Shown here: positions 1 to 6,050 of the stretch, piece by piece | How the letters are laid out: each line of letters starts with the position of its first letter | Position numbering within the stretch: the stretch's first letter is position 1 | NCBI GenBank assembly: GCA_045122835.1 | Contig: JBGVIB010000112.1 | Span: 1-17,909 of the forward strand | DNA: 17,909 nucleotides | Origin: JBGVMW01 sp045122835 | GTDB taxonomy: Bacteria; Bacillota; Clostridia; Lachnospirales; Lachnospiraceae | Direction of reading: 5' to 3' | The notes under the pieces: model-generated | The model's database searches: none | Seen by the model: the letters and a program-made list of their open reading frames with translations, nothing else | What the model was told of the DNA's origin: nothing | Position numbers and translations under genes: made by a program

Positions 1-581
1 CACCGGAACAGATTTTAAGTCATACCTTTTATATGCGGAAAAGAGAGGAATTTTACCGTTTTTATAAAGATAAAATGCTGTGTTTAGGTGCGAAGCCAAA
101 TGCTGCTCATATTAAGTTAGCGGAATTAGAGAAGGCAGGAAGGCTGCTTTCTGTGGTGACACAGAATATAGATGGCCTTCATCAGGCGGCAGGAAGCAAG
201 CGCGTTTGGGAGTTACATGGTCCTGTACATCGCAATTACTGCAGAAGTTGTGGAAAAGAATATGATGCGACATATATGCTTCACGCAGAAGGAATTCCAA
301 CCTGTGAATGTGGTGGGGATATCAAGCCAGATGTGGTGTTGTATGAAGAAGGGCTTGATAATTATGTGATGACACAGGCAATTCAGGATATTTCCCAGGC
401 AGACATGCTTATTATTGGTGGAACTTCACTAGTGGTGTATCCGGCTGCCGGTCTCATCGATTATTATCGGGGAAGAAAGCTTGTATTGATTAATAAAGCA
501 ACAACACAGGCAGAAGCAAGAGCAAGTCTGGTTATCAATGATAGTATTGGTAAAGTGCTGTCGCAGATTGTAGTTCACTAG
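1..581 (+). CDS. cobB: NAD-dependent protein deacetylase (sirtuin), 5' partial
   Basis: This is the 3' part of a sirtuin gene; the reading frame is open from position 3 to the left edge, so the true start lies outside the window and the ATG at 33 is internal. Sirtuins remove acyl groups from lysines in cytoplasmic proteins using NAD+. Visible family motifs are TQNIDGLHQ (NAD binding), WELHG with the catalytic histidine, a four-cysteine zinc module (CRSC followed about 20 residues later by CEC), the GTSLVVYPAAGL motif of the Rossmann fold and a C-terminal LVLINK strand. The N-terminal GAGxS motif is not in the window. The stop TAG is the second to fourth base of a CTAG that begins a fold-back repeat (578-744), so the last residues may have been altered by insertion of that repeat. 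The family assignment is very secure; the exact substrate is unknown. Confidence 0.95.
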   Translation, partial: PEQILSHTFYMRKREEFYRFYKDKMLCLGAKPNAAHIKLAELEKAGRLLSVVTQNIDGLHQAAGSKRVWELHGPVHRNYCRSCGKEYDATYMLHAEGIPTCECGGDIKPDVVLYEEGLDNYVMTQAIQDISQADMLIIGGTSLVVYPAAGLIDYYRGRKLVLINKATTQAEARASLVINDSIGKVLSQIVVH

Positions 582-744
582 AGCGTGTCCCAAAACTGAT
601 TCCTATAATTTGCACGCCCCACTTCGCGGTGAAAATTGCTATAAATTTAGCGTATGTAGCCAACTACGCTCACTAAATTTATAAAAATTTTACAACAGAG
701 TGGAGCGCACATCTTGGAGGAAGTAATTTTCTAACACACTCTAG
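578..744. repeat. Fold-back (MITE-like) inverted repeat, about 167 bp
   Basis: The left half (578-661) and the reverse complement of the right half (662-744) align end to end with about three quarters identity, so the whole unit can fold into one long imperfect hairpin. The ends are CTAGAGCGTGT on the left and, read on the other strand, CTAGAGTGTGT on the right. A well conserved inner block is TATAAATTTAG. No coding capacity is seen. Size, terminal inverted repeats and position directly at the end of a gene fit a non-autonomous miniature element; the parent transposon family is not identified. It could also act as a transcription terminator or RNA-processing structure. Confidence 0.8.
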
Positions 745-810
745 ACAGATTCACATGGAAATGGTACGTTGGAAATTAATTGAGAAAGAATATGAGTAGG
801 AGGTAAGAAG

Positions 811-999
811 ATGCCATTAAATATACAGGTAGGAGATGTACTGACGCTAAAAAAACAGCACCCATGCGGAAGTAAAGAGTGGGAAGTCATGCGTATCGGA
901 GCAGATTTTCGTTTGAAATGCATGGGTTGTGGACACCAGATTATGATTGCCCGTAAGCTGGTGGAAAAGAATGTGAAAAATATAAAATCAGTGGAGTAA
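811..999 (+). CDS. DUF951 small protein (YyzM-like)
   Basis: A 62-residue basic protein. It begins MPLNIQVGDVLTLKK, has HPCGS followed by WEVMRIGADFRLKCMGCGHQI, and matches the DUF951 family known next to rpsF in many Firmicutes (Bacillus subtilis yyzM is in the same neighbourhood). The three cysteines (C of HPCG, and the CMGC pair) together with the histidine could bind a metal, but this is inferred. Function is unknown; a nucleic-acid role is sometimes guessed from the small SH3-like barrel look. The ATG at 811 is preceded by the strong Shine-Dalgarno AGGAGGT at 799-805. The rpsF operon follows after a gap that contains its own promoter. Confidence 0.88.
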   Translation: MPLNIQVGDVLTLKKQHPCGSKEWEVMRIGADFRLKCMGCGHQIMIARKLVEKNVKNIKSVE

Positions 1000-1040
1000 A
1001 AAATATATTTTATTGGAATTATAGAAAAGAAAAAATCAAA

Positions 1041-1066
1041 AAAAGCTTGAAAAAAAGCTTTGTTTA
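1041..1066 (+). terminator. Possible weak terminator after DUF951 gene
   Basis: An AT-rich hairpin with arms AAAGCTT and AAGCTTT and an A-rich loop follows the DUF951 gene; the T tract is short (TTTG TTT). It overlaps the -35 region of the rpsF promoter, so it may be coincidental. Confidence 0.3.
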
Positions 1067-1075
1067 TGGTAACAT
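1047..1075 (+). promoter_or_regulatory. SigA-type promoter of rpsF-ssb-rpsR
   Basis: A -35 box TTGAAA at 1047-1052 and a -10 box TAACAT at 1070-1075 are separated by exactly 17 bp. They lie about 80 bp upstream of rpsF, leaving room for an untranslated leader. Five of six and four of six consensus bases match; placement before a ribosomal operon supports the call. Confidence 0.6.
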
Positions 1076-1100
1076 ACATATTTGTGATATGTTATTAATT

Positions 1101-1140
1101 CCTTGTTTTCGGACAAAGAGCCGAAAGCCAGAGACCAAAA
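1101..1140 (+). promoter_or_regulatory. Candidate S6:S18 leader element (rpsF operon)
   Basis: The leader holds a hairpin with arms TTCGG (1108-1112) and CCGAA (1121-1125), and a second alternative pairing of TTGT with ACAA. The rpsF leaders of many bacteria carry an RNA structure with an exposed CCG that binds the S6:S18 complex and represses translation. A CCG is present here in a hairpin just before the Shine-Dalgarno GGAGGT at 1141-1146, but I cannot confirm the published fold by eye. Confidence 0.35.
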
Positions 1141-1155
1141 GGAGGTACTAAAAGC

Positions 1156-1443
1156 ATGACTAAGTATGAATTAACACTTGTTGTGAATGCAAAAATCGAA
1201 GATGATGCACGTGCTGCTGTTGTAGAAAAAGCAAAAGAGTATGTTACTCGTGCAGGCGGCAACATTACAGAAGTAGAAGACTGGGGTAAGAAGAGATTAG
1301 CTTACGAAATCCAGAAAATGAAAGAAGGCTTCTACTATTTCATTAAGTTCGAAGCTGAGGCTACAGCACCAGCTGAAATCGAATCTCAGGTTCGTATTAT
1401 GGACAATGTACTTAGATACTTATGTGTAAAGCAGGAAGCATAA
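1156..1443 (+). CDS. rpsF: 30S ribosomal protein S6
   Basis: A 95-residue protein of the usual S6 length. It starts TKYELTLVVNAKIEDDARAAV, and has the family signature EVEDWGKKRLAYEIQKMKEGFYYFIKFEA followed by the IMDNVLRYLCVK helix. S6 sits on the platform of the 30S subunit and pairs with S18, which is encoded two genes downstream. The ATG is preceded by AGGAGGT with good spacing. A 123-nt gap separates it from ssb; that gap contains short inverted repeats (for example ATGAAA/TTTCAT and ATTCAT/ATGAAT) and may modulate expression of the downstream genes. Confidence 0.97.
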   Translation: MTKYELTLVVNAKIEDDARAAVVEKAKEYVTRAGGNITEVEDWGKKRLAYEIQKMKEGFYYFIKFEAEATAPAEIESQVRIMDNVLRYLCVKQEA

Positions 1444-1566
1444 GAATCTGGATGTAATTATGAAATTAAACGCAGGTTTCATTCTCGCGTAGCAATTCAT
1501 AGTGGCAGCGATACGGTTACAATGAATGTGTTTTAATCATCAGAGAGATGTAGAATCGAGGTTAAT

Positions 1567-2031
1567 ATGAATAAAGTAATTTTGATGGGACGTTTAACGA
1601 GAGATCCAGAAGTGAGATATTCTCAGAATGATACCTCAATGGCTTTTGCGAGATATAGTCTTGCAGTAGATCGTAGATTTTCTAGAAATAACAATAGCGG
1701 AGACCAGCAGACAGCAGATTTTATTAACTGTGTTGCATTTGGCCGCTCAGCGGAATTTGCTGAAAAGTATTTCCGCAAGGGCATGAAGGTGTTAGTTACC
1801 GGTCGTATTCAGACAGGCAGTTACACAAATAAAGACGGTCAGAAGGTTTATACAACCGATGTTGTTGTTGAAGAACAGGAATTTGCAGAAAGTAAAAATG
1901 CTGCTTCCGGTGGTGGATTTGATGGCGGTATGGGATACACACCGGCAGAAAGACCAGCTCCAAGCATGGCAGCAGGCGATGGATTTATGAACATTCCGGA
2001 TGGTACAGATGACGAGTTGCCATTCAGTTAA
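1567..2031 (+). CDS. ssb: Single-stranded DNA-binding protein
   Basis: A 154-residue bacterial SSB. Residues 1 to about 108 form the OB fold, recognised by MNKVILMGRLTRDPEVRYS, FINCVAFGRSAEFAEKYF, KGMKVLVTGRIQTGSYTNKDG and TTDVVVEEQEFAES. A glycine- and proline-rich linker leads to the acidic protein-interaction tail DDELPFS, close to the classical DDDIPF but with one extra serine after the phenylalanine. It coats single-stranded DNA in replication and repair and recruits partners through the tail. The order rpsF-ssb-rpsR is the conserved Firmicute arrangement. The ribosome binding site (GAGGTT, 1559-1564) is weak. Confidence 0.97.
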   Translation: MNKVILMGRLTRDPEVRYSQNDTSMAFARYSLAVDRRFSRNNNSGDQQTADFINCVAFGRSAEFAEKYFRKGMKVLVTGRIQTGSYTNKDGQKVYTTDVVVEEQEFAESKNAASGGGFDGGMGYTPAERPAPSMAAGDGFMNIPDGTDDELPFS

Positions 2032-2055
2032 GATTTAATGAAGGAGGTCACAACA

Positions 2056-2316
2056 ATGGCTTTTACAAAGAGTGATAGAGCAGATTCTCCAATGAAGAGA
2101 AGAGGCGGACGCAGAAGAAAGAAAGTTTGTGTATTCTGTGGTAAAGATAACGTTATTGATTACAAGGACGTAAATAAATTAAAGAGATATGTATCTGAAA
2201 GAGGAAAAATTCTTCCTAGAAGAATCACAGGTAACTGTGCAAAGCATCAGAGAGCATTAACTGTTGCAGTTAAGAGAGCTCGTCATGTTGCTTTAATGCC
2301 ATACGTAGCAGAATAA
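2056..2316 (+). CDS. rpsR: 30S ribosomal protein S18
   Basis: An 86-residue S18 counted from the ATG at 2056. An ATG at 2038 is in frame, but the strong Shine-Dalgarno AAGGAGGT lies at 2041-2048, inside that extension, so 2056 is the start. The protein has the basic run KRRGGRRRKK, the VCVFCGKDN zinc-ribbon-type motif with a matching NCAKH later (a cysteine-containing S18 variant), the DYKDVNKLKRYVSERGKILPRR core typed in pieces, and the typical ending ARHVALMPYV. S18 binds 16S rRNA as a dimer partner of S6. It is the last gene of the operon, followed directly by a terminator. Confidence 0.97.
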   Translation: MAFTKSDRADSPMKRRGGRRRKKVCVFCGKDNVIDYKDVNKLKRYVSERGKILPRRITGNCAKHQRALTVAVKRARHVALMPYVAE

Positions 2317-2329
2317 GATATGCATATAG

Positions 2330-2364
2330 AACCACCACATGGGCGACTGTGTGGTGGTTTTTTT
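2330..2364 (+). terminator. Intrinsic terminator of the rpsF-ssb-rpsR operon
   Basis: Perfect 10-bp stem AACCACCACA (2330-2339) with TGTGGTGGTT (2350-2359), a 10-nt loop, and a run of seven T up to 2364. Confidence 0.93.
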
Positions 2365-2553
2365 GCATATTAAAAATATAATTTGATCTGGCATAATGAG
2401 CAACTACATTGGTAATTTAAAATGCATAAAATTAAAAACATATGTTTGCGATAAAATTTTTTTAAATCGCATATCTTGTGTCAGAAAGCAATTGAAAAAT
2501 GAAAAAAACATTGTATTTGTCCGTCTTTCATTTGTCAAGAGGGAATTTGTAAA
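2365..2553. other. AT-rich intergenic stretch upstream of nrdD
   Basis: I see no gene here. The stretch holds a small inverted repeat GCGAT (2448-2452) with ATCGC (2466-2470) around an A/T loop. An open frame on the minus strand through this region looks like noise and would cover the nrdD control sites. Confidence 0.4.
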
Positions 2554-2601
2554 CCACAATATATAGTGTATGCATAACAATGCATAAAATAGATGTTGTA
2601 T
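2554..2601 (+). promoter_or_regulatory. Pair of NrdR-like boxes upstream of nrdD
   Basis: Box 1 at 2554-2569 matches the known NrdR consensus ACACWATATATWGTGT at 15 of 16 positions. A degenerate second box at 2586-2601 matches at about 11 of 16 and begins exactly 32 bp after box 1, three turns of DNA, which is the spacing known for NrdR box pairs. Both lie just upstream of the -35 box of nrdD. NrdR is a zinc-finger/ATP-cone repressor of ribonucleotide reductase genes; its own gene is not in the window. Confidence 0.85.
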
Positions 2602-2609
2602 TTTAGATG

Positions 2610-2638
2610 TTGACCTGACTAAGGGAATTTGATACAAT
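2610..2638 (+). promoter_or_regulatory. SigA-type promoter of nrdD
   Basis: TTGACC at 2610-2615, a 17-bp spacer, and TACAAT at 2633-2638 form a near-consensus promoter with five of six matches in each box. The expected transcript start is about 35 bp before the nrdD ATG. Confidence 0.8.
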
Positions 2639-2680
2639 CTTATTCTAGGATAAGACGTAAATGGGGAAGGGTGACATACT

Positions 2681-5056
2681 ATGTTTCAGGTAATTAAACG
2701 CGATGGAAAGATGGCAGATTTTCAGTTGGAGAAAATAAAGGATGCGATTATTAAGGCATTTATAGCTACGGAACAGCTTTATACCGCTGATATCATTGAT
2801 TTGTTAGCACTTCGTGTAACGGCAGATTTCAATAGCAGGATTGAGAATAATGCTATATCGGTAGAGGTCATTCAGGATAGTGTAGAGCGTGTTTTAGAGC
2901 AGACTGGATACACAGAAGTGGCAAAAGCATATATTTTGTATCGCAAGAGCAGAGAAAACGTGAGAAATATGAGCAGCACAATTTTAGATTATAAGGAAAT
3001 TGTGAACAGTTATGTGAAGGTGGAAGACTGGCGTGTGAAGGAGAATTCTACAGTAACCTATTCAGTTGGTGGATTGATTCTCAGCAATTCAGGAGCAGTG
3101 ACAGCCAATTATTGGCTGTCAGAGATTTATGATGAGGAGGTTGCAAAAGCTCATAAGAACGCAGACATCCATATTCATGATTTATCCATGTTGACAGGCT
3201 ATTGTGCGGGATGGTCGTTGAAACAGTTAATTAAGGAAGGATTAGGTGGTGTAACCGGTAAGATTACAGCTGGTCCGGCAAGACATTTATCCGTGCTGTG
3301 TGGTCAGATGGTAAATTTCTTAGGAATTATGCAGAATGAGTGGGCAGGAGCCCAGGCATTTTCTTCCTTTGACACGTATCTGGCACCCTTTGTAAAAGTG
3401 GACAACCTTTCCTATGAGGAAGTAAAAAAGTGCATTGAGATATTTGTTTATGGCGTGAATACACCAAGCAGATGGGGCAGCCAGGCACCATTTACCAATA
3501 TTACATTAGACTGGACAGTTCCAGCAGATTTAGCAGAGCTTCCGGCTATCGTAGGCGGACAGGAGATGAATTTCTGTTACAAAGATTGTAAAAAAGAAAT
3601 GGATATGGTGAATAAGGCCTTTATCGAAATTATGATTGAAGGAGACCATAACGGCAGAGGATTCCAGTATCCAATTCCAACCTACTCCATTACAAAGGAC
3701 TTTGACTGGTCAGATACAGAAAATAATCGCCTTTTATTCGAAATGACATCAAAGTATGGTACACCGTATTTTTCAAATTATATTAATAGTGATATGGAGC
3801 CAAGTGATGTCCGCAGTATGTGTTGCCGCCTGCGTTTAGATTTGCGTGAATTGCGTAAGAAAATGGGTGGATATTTTGGTTCCGGGGAAAGCACCGGTTC
3901 CGTTGGTGTAGTTACTATTAACATGCCAAGAATTGCTTATGTGTCAAACAATGAGGAAGAATTTTATAAACGTCTTGACCGTATGATGGACATTGCAGCC
4001 CGTTCCTTAAAAACAAAGAGAACAGTTATTACTAAGCTGTTAGAGGAAGGTTTGTATCCGTATACAAAGCGTTACTTAGGTACCTTTAGCAATCATTTCT
4101 CTACCATCGGTTTGGTAGGTATGAATGAAGCATGCTTAAATGCAAGCTGGCTTCGGAAGGATTTGGCAGAGTACGAAGCACAGGAATTTACAAAAAATGT
4201 GTTAAACCATATGCGAGAGCGCTTGTCTGATTATCAGGAATTATATGGTGACTTGTATAATCTGGAAGCAACACCTGCAGAATCCACCGCTTATCGTCTG
4301 GCAAAGCATGACAGAGAGAAATGGCCGGGGATCATCACTGCAGGCAGAGATGGTGATGTGTCATATTATACCAACAGCTCTCATTTGCCAGTGGATTATA
4401 CAGCAGATATTTTTGATGCATTAGATATTCAGGATGATTTACAGACCTTGTATACATCTGGTACCGTATTCCATGCATTTCTTGGAGAAAAATTACCAGA
4501 CTGGAAAGCAGCAGCAAATCTGGTTCGTAAGATAGCAGAAAATTATAAGTTGCCATATTATACCTTGTCACCAACCTATTCCATTTGTAAAAGACATGGA
4601 TACTTACCAGGTGAGCAGAAAGTCTGCCCACACTGCCAAGAAGTGACAGAAGTTTACAGCCGCATCACTGGCTATTACCGCCCGGTGCAGAACTGGAATG
4701 AGGGCAAGGCACAGGAATATAAGAACAGAACATTATATGATATAGAAAATTCCAGACTTCACAAAGTAAAGACAAATATCGTAAAGATTACAAAGGATGA
4801 GGTGACTATAACACCGACAGAATCCAAACGATATCTATTTACCACCAAGCGTTGTCCAAACTGTAAGGTGGCAAAAGATTACTTAGGAGATGTGGATTAC
4901 CAGATTATTGACGCAGAGGAAAATACAGACCTGGTAAAAAAATACAACATTATGATGGCCCCGACTCTTGTAATAGAAGAAGGCGGCAACGCAAGAAAAT
5001 ATGTGAATGCGTCCAATATAAAGAAGTATGTGGATGAGCGGAAGGTGTTATTGTAG
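2681..5056 (+). CDS. nrdD: Anaerobic (class III) ribonucleoside-triphosphate reductase with C-terminal redoxin domain
   Basis: A 791-residue glycyl-radical enzyme that reduces ribonucleoside triphosphates to deoxy forms in anaerobic cytoplasm. Residues 1 to about 90 form an ATP-cone (MFQVIKRDGKMADFQLEKI), the site of dATP/ATP control. The core has paired cysteines C381-C382 in SMCCRLRLD, a metal site with C636, H639, C649 and C652 (CKRH then CPHC), and the radical loop RITGYYRPVQNW with the glycyl-radical residue G664. After this, where many NrdD proteins end, a further domain of about 75 residues carries C725-P-N-C728, a cis-proline motif MMAPTLVI and a closing helix, i.e. a glutaredoxin/thioredoxin-like fold. 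Such a fused redoxin probably supplies electrons to the active site, as in redoxin-dependent rather than formate-dependent NrdD types. No nrdG activase gene follows; it must be elsewhere. The Shine-Dalgarno is GAAGGG. Confidence 0.96.
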   Translation: MFQVIKRDGKMADFQLEKIKDAIIKAFIATEQLYTADIIDLLALRVTADFNSRIENNAISVEVIQDSVERVLEQTGYTEVAKAYILYRKSRENVRNMSSTILDYKEIVNSYVKVEDWRVKENSTVTYSVGGLILSNSGAVTANYWLSEIYDEEVAKAHKNADIHIHDLSMLTGYCAGWSLKQLIKEGLGGVTGKITAGPARHLSVLCGQMVNFLGIMQNEWAGAQAFSSFDTYLAPFVKVDNLSYEEVKKCIEIFVYGVNTPSRWGSQAPFTNITLDWTVPADLAELPAIVGGQEMNFCYKDCKKEMDMVNKAFIEIMIEGDHNGRGFQYPIPTYSITKDFDWSDTENNRLLFEMTSKYGTPYFSNYINSDMEPSDVRSMCCRLRLDLRELRKKMGGYFGSGESTGSVGVVTINMPRIAYVSNNEEEFYKRLDRMMDIAARSLKTKRTVITKLLEEGLYPYTKRYLGTFSNHFSTIGLVGMNEACLNASWLRKDLAEYEAQEFTKNVLNHMRERLSDYQELYGDLYNLEATPAESTAYRLAKHDREKWPGIITAGRDGDVSYYTNSSHLPVDYTADIFDALDIQDDLQTLYTSGTVFHAFLGEKLPDWKAAANLVRKIAENYKLPYYTLSPTYSICKRHGYLPGEQKVCPHCQEVTEVYSRITGYYRPVQNWNEGKAQEYKNRTLYDIENSRLHKVKTNIVKITKDEVTITPTESKRYLFTTKRCPNCKVAKDYLGDVDYQIIDAEENTDLVKKYNIMMAPTLVIEEGGNARKYVNASNIKKYVDERKVLL

Positions 5057-5185
5057 GAGTGCAGGAACTATAAATAATTGGATAATCTCATTATGTTAGT
5101 AAATTGTTTAGAGAAAATGTAATATGCAACAGGCATTTTTTTCAAGCAATTCACGGTCAGTAACCACATATTATATAATAATGAA

Positions 5186-5220
5186 AAGGCATGAGGACTT
5201 ACATCCCCATGCCTTCTTTT
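5186..5220. terminator. Bidirectional terminator between nrdD and the SASP gene
   Basis: Arms AAGGCATG (5186-5193) and CATGCCTT (5208-5215) form an 8-bp stem, extended by GG/CC across one mismatch. T-rich tracts follow on both strands, which suits the convergent genes on either side. Confidence 0.8.
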
Positions 5221-5230
5221 ATTACACTAC

Positions 5231-5437
5231 TTATTTACCAGACATCTGTCTTTCCTGAGCAGCAATCATTTTTTTAACCATTTCGCCACCGATAGAACCT
5301 GCCTGAGCAGATGTTAAGTCACCGTTGTAACCTTCTTTTAAAGGTACACCAAGTTCGCTTGCTACCTCTGTTTTGAAGCGATCCATAGCTGCTTTTGCTT
5401 CTGGAACTTCCATTCTGTTAGAACTATTGCTTGACAT
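5231..5437 (-). CDS. Alpha/beta-type small acid-soluble spore protein (SASP)
   Basis: A 68-residue SASP. These proteins coat and protect DNA in the core of dormant spores and are degraded at germination. The sequence has the GPR protease site within FKTEVASELGV, then the second conserved block GDLTSAQAGSIGGEMVKKM. The start is the ATG at 5437: a GTG three codons upstream overlaps the Shine-Dalgarno GGAGGTG itself. Transcription would be by a forespore sigma factor (SigG), but I cannot point to a convincing -10/-35 pair. The upstream region instead holds a strong hairpin (5471-5505). It shows that the host forms endospores. Confidence 0.95.
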   Translation of the reverse strand: MSSNSSNRMEVPEAKAAMDRFKTEVASELGVPLKEGYNGDLTSAQAGSIGGEMVKKMIAAQERQMSGK

Positions 5438-5470
5438 ACGTTTCACCTCCGCGTATTAAGTCTTATCTAT

Positions 5471-5564
5471 TTTGAAGACAAGTGTTTCCATCACTTATCT
5501 TCAAATTCCCGAACTCGTTTTCTCGACCCTTGTTTGAATTACGTGTTTTGTTATCACTTATCTT
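5471..5564. repeat. Hairpin and repeated ATCACTTATCTT motif upstream of the SASP gene
   Basis: Positions about 5471-5505 form a 14-bp stem (13 paired, one mismatch) with a 7-nt loop, arms TTTGAAGACAAGTG and CACTTATCTTCAAA. The 12-mer ATCACTTATCTT occurs at 5490-5501 and again at 5553-5564, 63 bp apart, with weaker similarity on the flanking side. The role is unknown: mRNA-stabilising 5' structure of the SASP transcript or a duplicated binding site. Confidence 0.6.
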
Positions 5565-5674
5565 GGTACTATTATCTGCTGTAACCAGAAAAATATAATG
5601 GTAAATCGTGGCAATGAGAATGAAATAAGACAGGACTGCATATTTTATAAGAAAAAGAAAAAGAGTTGTGCAGG

Positions 5675-5878
5675 ATGCTGAGAAAAAGAAAAGCAGGAAT
5701 TTTTCTGACAATATTATTAAGAGGATTATTAGGTAGTATAGGAATTATTTTTTTTAATGAATGGATGATTTTGCAGGAGATGTCATGCCAGATTGGTTTA
5801 AATCCAATTAGCGTATTGGTTATTATTTTCCTTGGATTTCCAGGGTTTATCATGCTTTGCGCATTAAATTTTATTTAA
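5675..5878 (+). CDS. BofA-like small membrane protein (pro-sigmaK processing inhibitor family)
   Basis: A 67-residue hydrophobic protein from the ATG at 5675 (a TTG at 5666 is in frame but less likely). Residues about 9-26 and 42-66 are two membrane segments. The C-terminal half, GLNPISVLVIIFLGFPGFIML, matches the G(I/L)NPxT/SxLVxxxLGxPG motif of the BofA family. In Bacillus, BofA holds the SpoIVFB protease inactive in the outer forespore membrane until pro-sigmaK is to be cleaved. The position next to a SASP gene suits a sporulation role. The Shine-Dalgarno is weak (GCAGG). It is shorter than the usual 80-90 residues, mainly at the N-terminus, so I call it a family member rather than the proven bofA orthologue. 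Confidence 0.7.
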   Translation: MLRKRKAGIFLTILLRGLLGSIGIIFFNEWMILQEMSCQIGLNPISVLVIIFLGFPGFIMLCALNFI

Positions 5879-5918
5879 AAATTGTAAAAAAGGGAGAAAA
5901 CTTCAAAAAATGATTTAT

Positions 5919-5940
5919 AGAATCTATCAATAGATTTTCT
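5919..5940 (+). terminator. Possible weak terminator after the BofA-like gene
   Basis: Short AT-rich stem AATCTA (5921-5926) with TAGATT (5931-5936) and a 4-nt loop, followed by TTCTT. The stem is weak. Confidence 0.35.
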
Positions 5941-5959
5941 TAGAATAAATTAGTATACT
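5930..5959 (+). promoter_or_regulatory. Candidate promoter of the Tad cluster
   Basis: A good -10 box TATACT lies at 5954-5959 within the perfect palindrome TTAGTATACTAA. The -35 region at the right distance (about 5931-5936, TAGATT) is poor, so an activator or an alternative sigma factor is possible. Confidence 0.4.
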
Positions 5960-5967
5960 AAAGACAT

Positions 5968-6008
5968 CCTTAAGGGGGGAACATCATCCCGAAAAAAATC
6001 ATCGGGAT
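5968..6008 (+). promoter_or_regulatory. G-rich leader with hairpin before the Tad cluster
   Basis: A run of six G (5974-5979) precedes a 7-bp hairpin ATCCCGA (5986-5992) / TCGGGAT (6002-6008). The CCC of the hairpin could pair with either the upstream G run or the downstream GGG, giving two exclusive folds. The second fold is followed by AAAAAT, not T, so it is not a plain terminator. It does not match a riboswitch class I know. Confidence 0.35.
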
Positions 6009-6050
6009 AAAAATCTGTTTTGCTCAAACAAATTTTCCGGAAAAGAAGTA

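Noticed and set aside
578..744. CRISPR or tRNA/rRNA gene anywhere in the window
   Set aside because: No regular array of spaced direct repeats and no cloverleaf or rRNA-like segment was seen; the repeats present are palindromic intergenic elements.
741..1079. 112-codon open frame on the minus strand
   Set aside because: It lies fully over the DUF951 gene and the rpsF promoter, has a phenylalanine-rich low-quality composition typical of the antisense of A-rich DNA, and lacks a ribosome binding site.
2404..2637. 77-codon open frame on the minus strand upstream of nrdD
   Set aside because: It covers the NrdR boxes and the nrdD promoter, has no recognisable motif and no convincing start signal.
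5437..5560. SigG promoter for the SASP gene
   Set aside because: I looked for a GNATR -35 and CATNNTA -10 with 17-18 bp spacing; only partial matches with the wrong spacing were found, so none is claimed.
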